A DNA stretch of 64,000 nucleotides, from assembly GCF_036898095.1 (NCBI RefSeq), contig NC_090768.1, forward strand, positions 42,224,478-42,288,477, written 5' to 3'. The first letter of the stretch is position 1; each line of letters starts with the position of its first letter. This document shows positions 63,883 through 64,000 of this stretch, in pieces. This DNA comes from Palaemon carinicauda. Lineage: Eukaryota > Arthropoda > Malacostraca > Decapoda > Palaemonidae. The notes below the pieces were generated by a model. That model ran no database searches and was not told the origin of the DNA. It saw only the letters and a program-made list of their open reading frames with translations. The position numbers and the translations under genes were made by a program.

Positions 63883-64000
63883 AAATAGGGGCGGGTCCGG
63901 AGGACCCGGGCCTAACATAGGTCTAACGCAAGGTTAGAGCTTAACTGTAATAGTCTTACATAGGGGCGGGACCGGAGGTCCCGGGCCTAAACATAAGTCT
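63553..64000 (-). repeat. N2 5' region tandem repeats, unit about 75 bp, six copies
   Basis: GGGGCGGGTC or variant begins at 63556, 63687, 63763, 63888 and 63963. A copy lacking the GC-rich head is at about 63620-63686. Each unit holds GGAGGACCCGGGCCTAACAT and AGAGCTTAACTGTACT. A/T homopolymer runs interrupt the array at 63826-63882. Placed upstream of gag, the array may act as promoter or leader subrepeats. It continues past the window edge. Confidence 0.8.

Larger units (their letters stand above)
57620..64000 (-). mobile_element. DIRS-like retrotransposon N2 (minus strand, apparently coding-intact, runs off the window)
   Basis: Reading leftwards from the window edge: tandem repeats, a spliced gag, RT-RNase H, YR, noncoding region, ICR (58021-58055) and right terminal module (57620-58020). 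The ICR TGGGCTCGAACCTGTGCCGC and the module tips CCTACGTCAAAATCCC have the DIRS inverted plan. The left end is beyond 64000. All three proteins are open with catalytic residues in place, the best candidate for an autonomous element here. It interrupts D4. Confidence 0.9.

Noticed and set aside
57620..64000. Assignment of N2 to the Ngaro group
   Set aside because: Ngaro elements have split direct repeats, whereas N2 shows inverted tips and an internal complementary region as in DIRS1-type elements.

Overview
This 64 kb window is eukaryotic and reads like intergenic and intronic DNA of a large, repeat-rich arthropod genome, most probably a decapod crustacean (prawn or shrimp). The reasons are long (TA)n, (TC)n and (ATT)n arrays, very low density of host exons, several LINE remnants, and above all a dense cluster of DIRS-like tyrosine-recombinase retrotransposons, a class known to be widespread in decapods. 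No rRNA, functional tRNA, CRISPR array or prokaryotic operon is seen. The species cannot be fixed from sequence alone.

Left third (1-18.5 kb): AT-rich host DNA with microsatellites, five-prime-truncated LINE copies ending in (ATT)n, a decayed LINE (about 10.5-12.1 kb), a tRNA-like SINE (about 13.9 kb), a small zinc-ribbon ORF followed by a GC-rich 112-bp minisatellite (14.65-15.5 kb), and an inverted pair of dispersed repeats. The only candidate host gene is a pair of splice-bounded, phase-matched exons at 4578-4727 and 6176-6300. They encode the end of a protein that finishes like an amidated peptide precursor (RR ... GLGK-stop). About 0.9-1.1 kb downstream lies a tandem duplication carrying DR1-type nuclear-receptor sites.

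Right two thirds (18.5-64 kb): six DIRS-like elements, named here D1 (18827-25886), D2 (28289-34697), D3 (34698-41213), N1 (43481-51309), D4 (52291-57619, truncated) and N2 (57620 to beyond 64000, minus strand). D1-D4 are one lineage; N1 and N2 are two others. They share one plan: left inverted terminal repeat, gag with an N-terminal Cys cluster, RT-RNase H plus a methyltransferase-like domain, tyrosine recombinase (YR), then an internal complementary region (ICR) and a right inverted repeat. In D1, D3, D4 and N2 the RT frame is +1 to gag and overlaps its end. The YR lies in the gag frame, separated from gag by a single UGA and then open throughout; N1 shows the same plan with UAG.

N2 and D1 look coding-intact in what is visible. 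D3 keeps an open YR only. D4 has three frameshifts and is cut inside YR where N2 begins. D2 is internally deleted and partly duplicated. N1 is heavily decayed, with a stop at the catalytic YR arginine. D2 and D3 abut head to tail, D1 carries an exact extra copy of its right end, and D1 begins exactly at the edge of an unrelated solo terminal module. These junctions suggest that element ends are themselves preferred integration or recombination sites.
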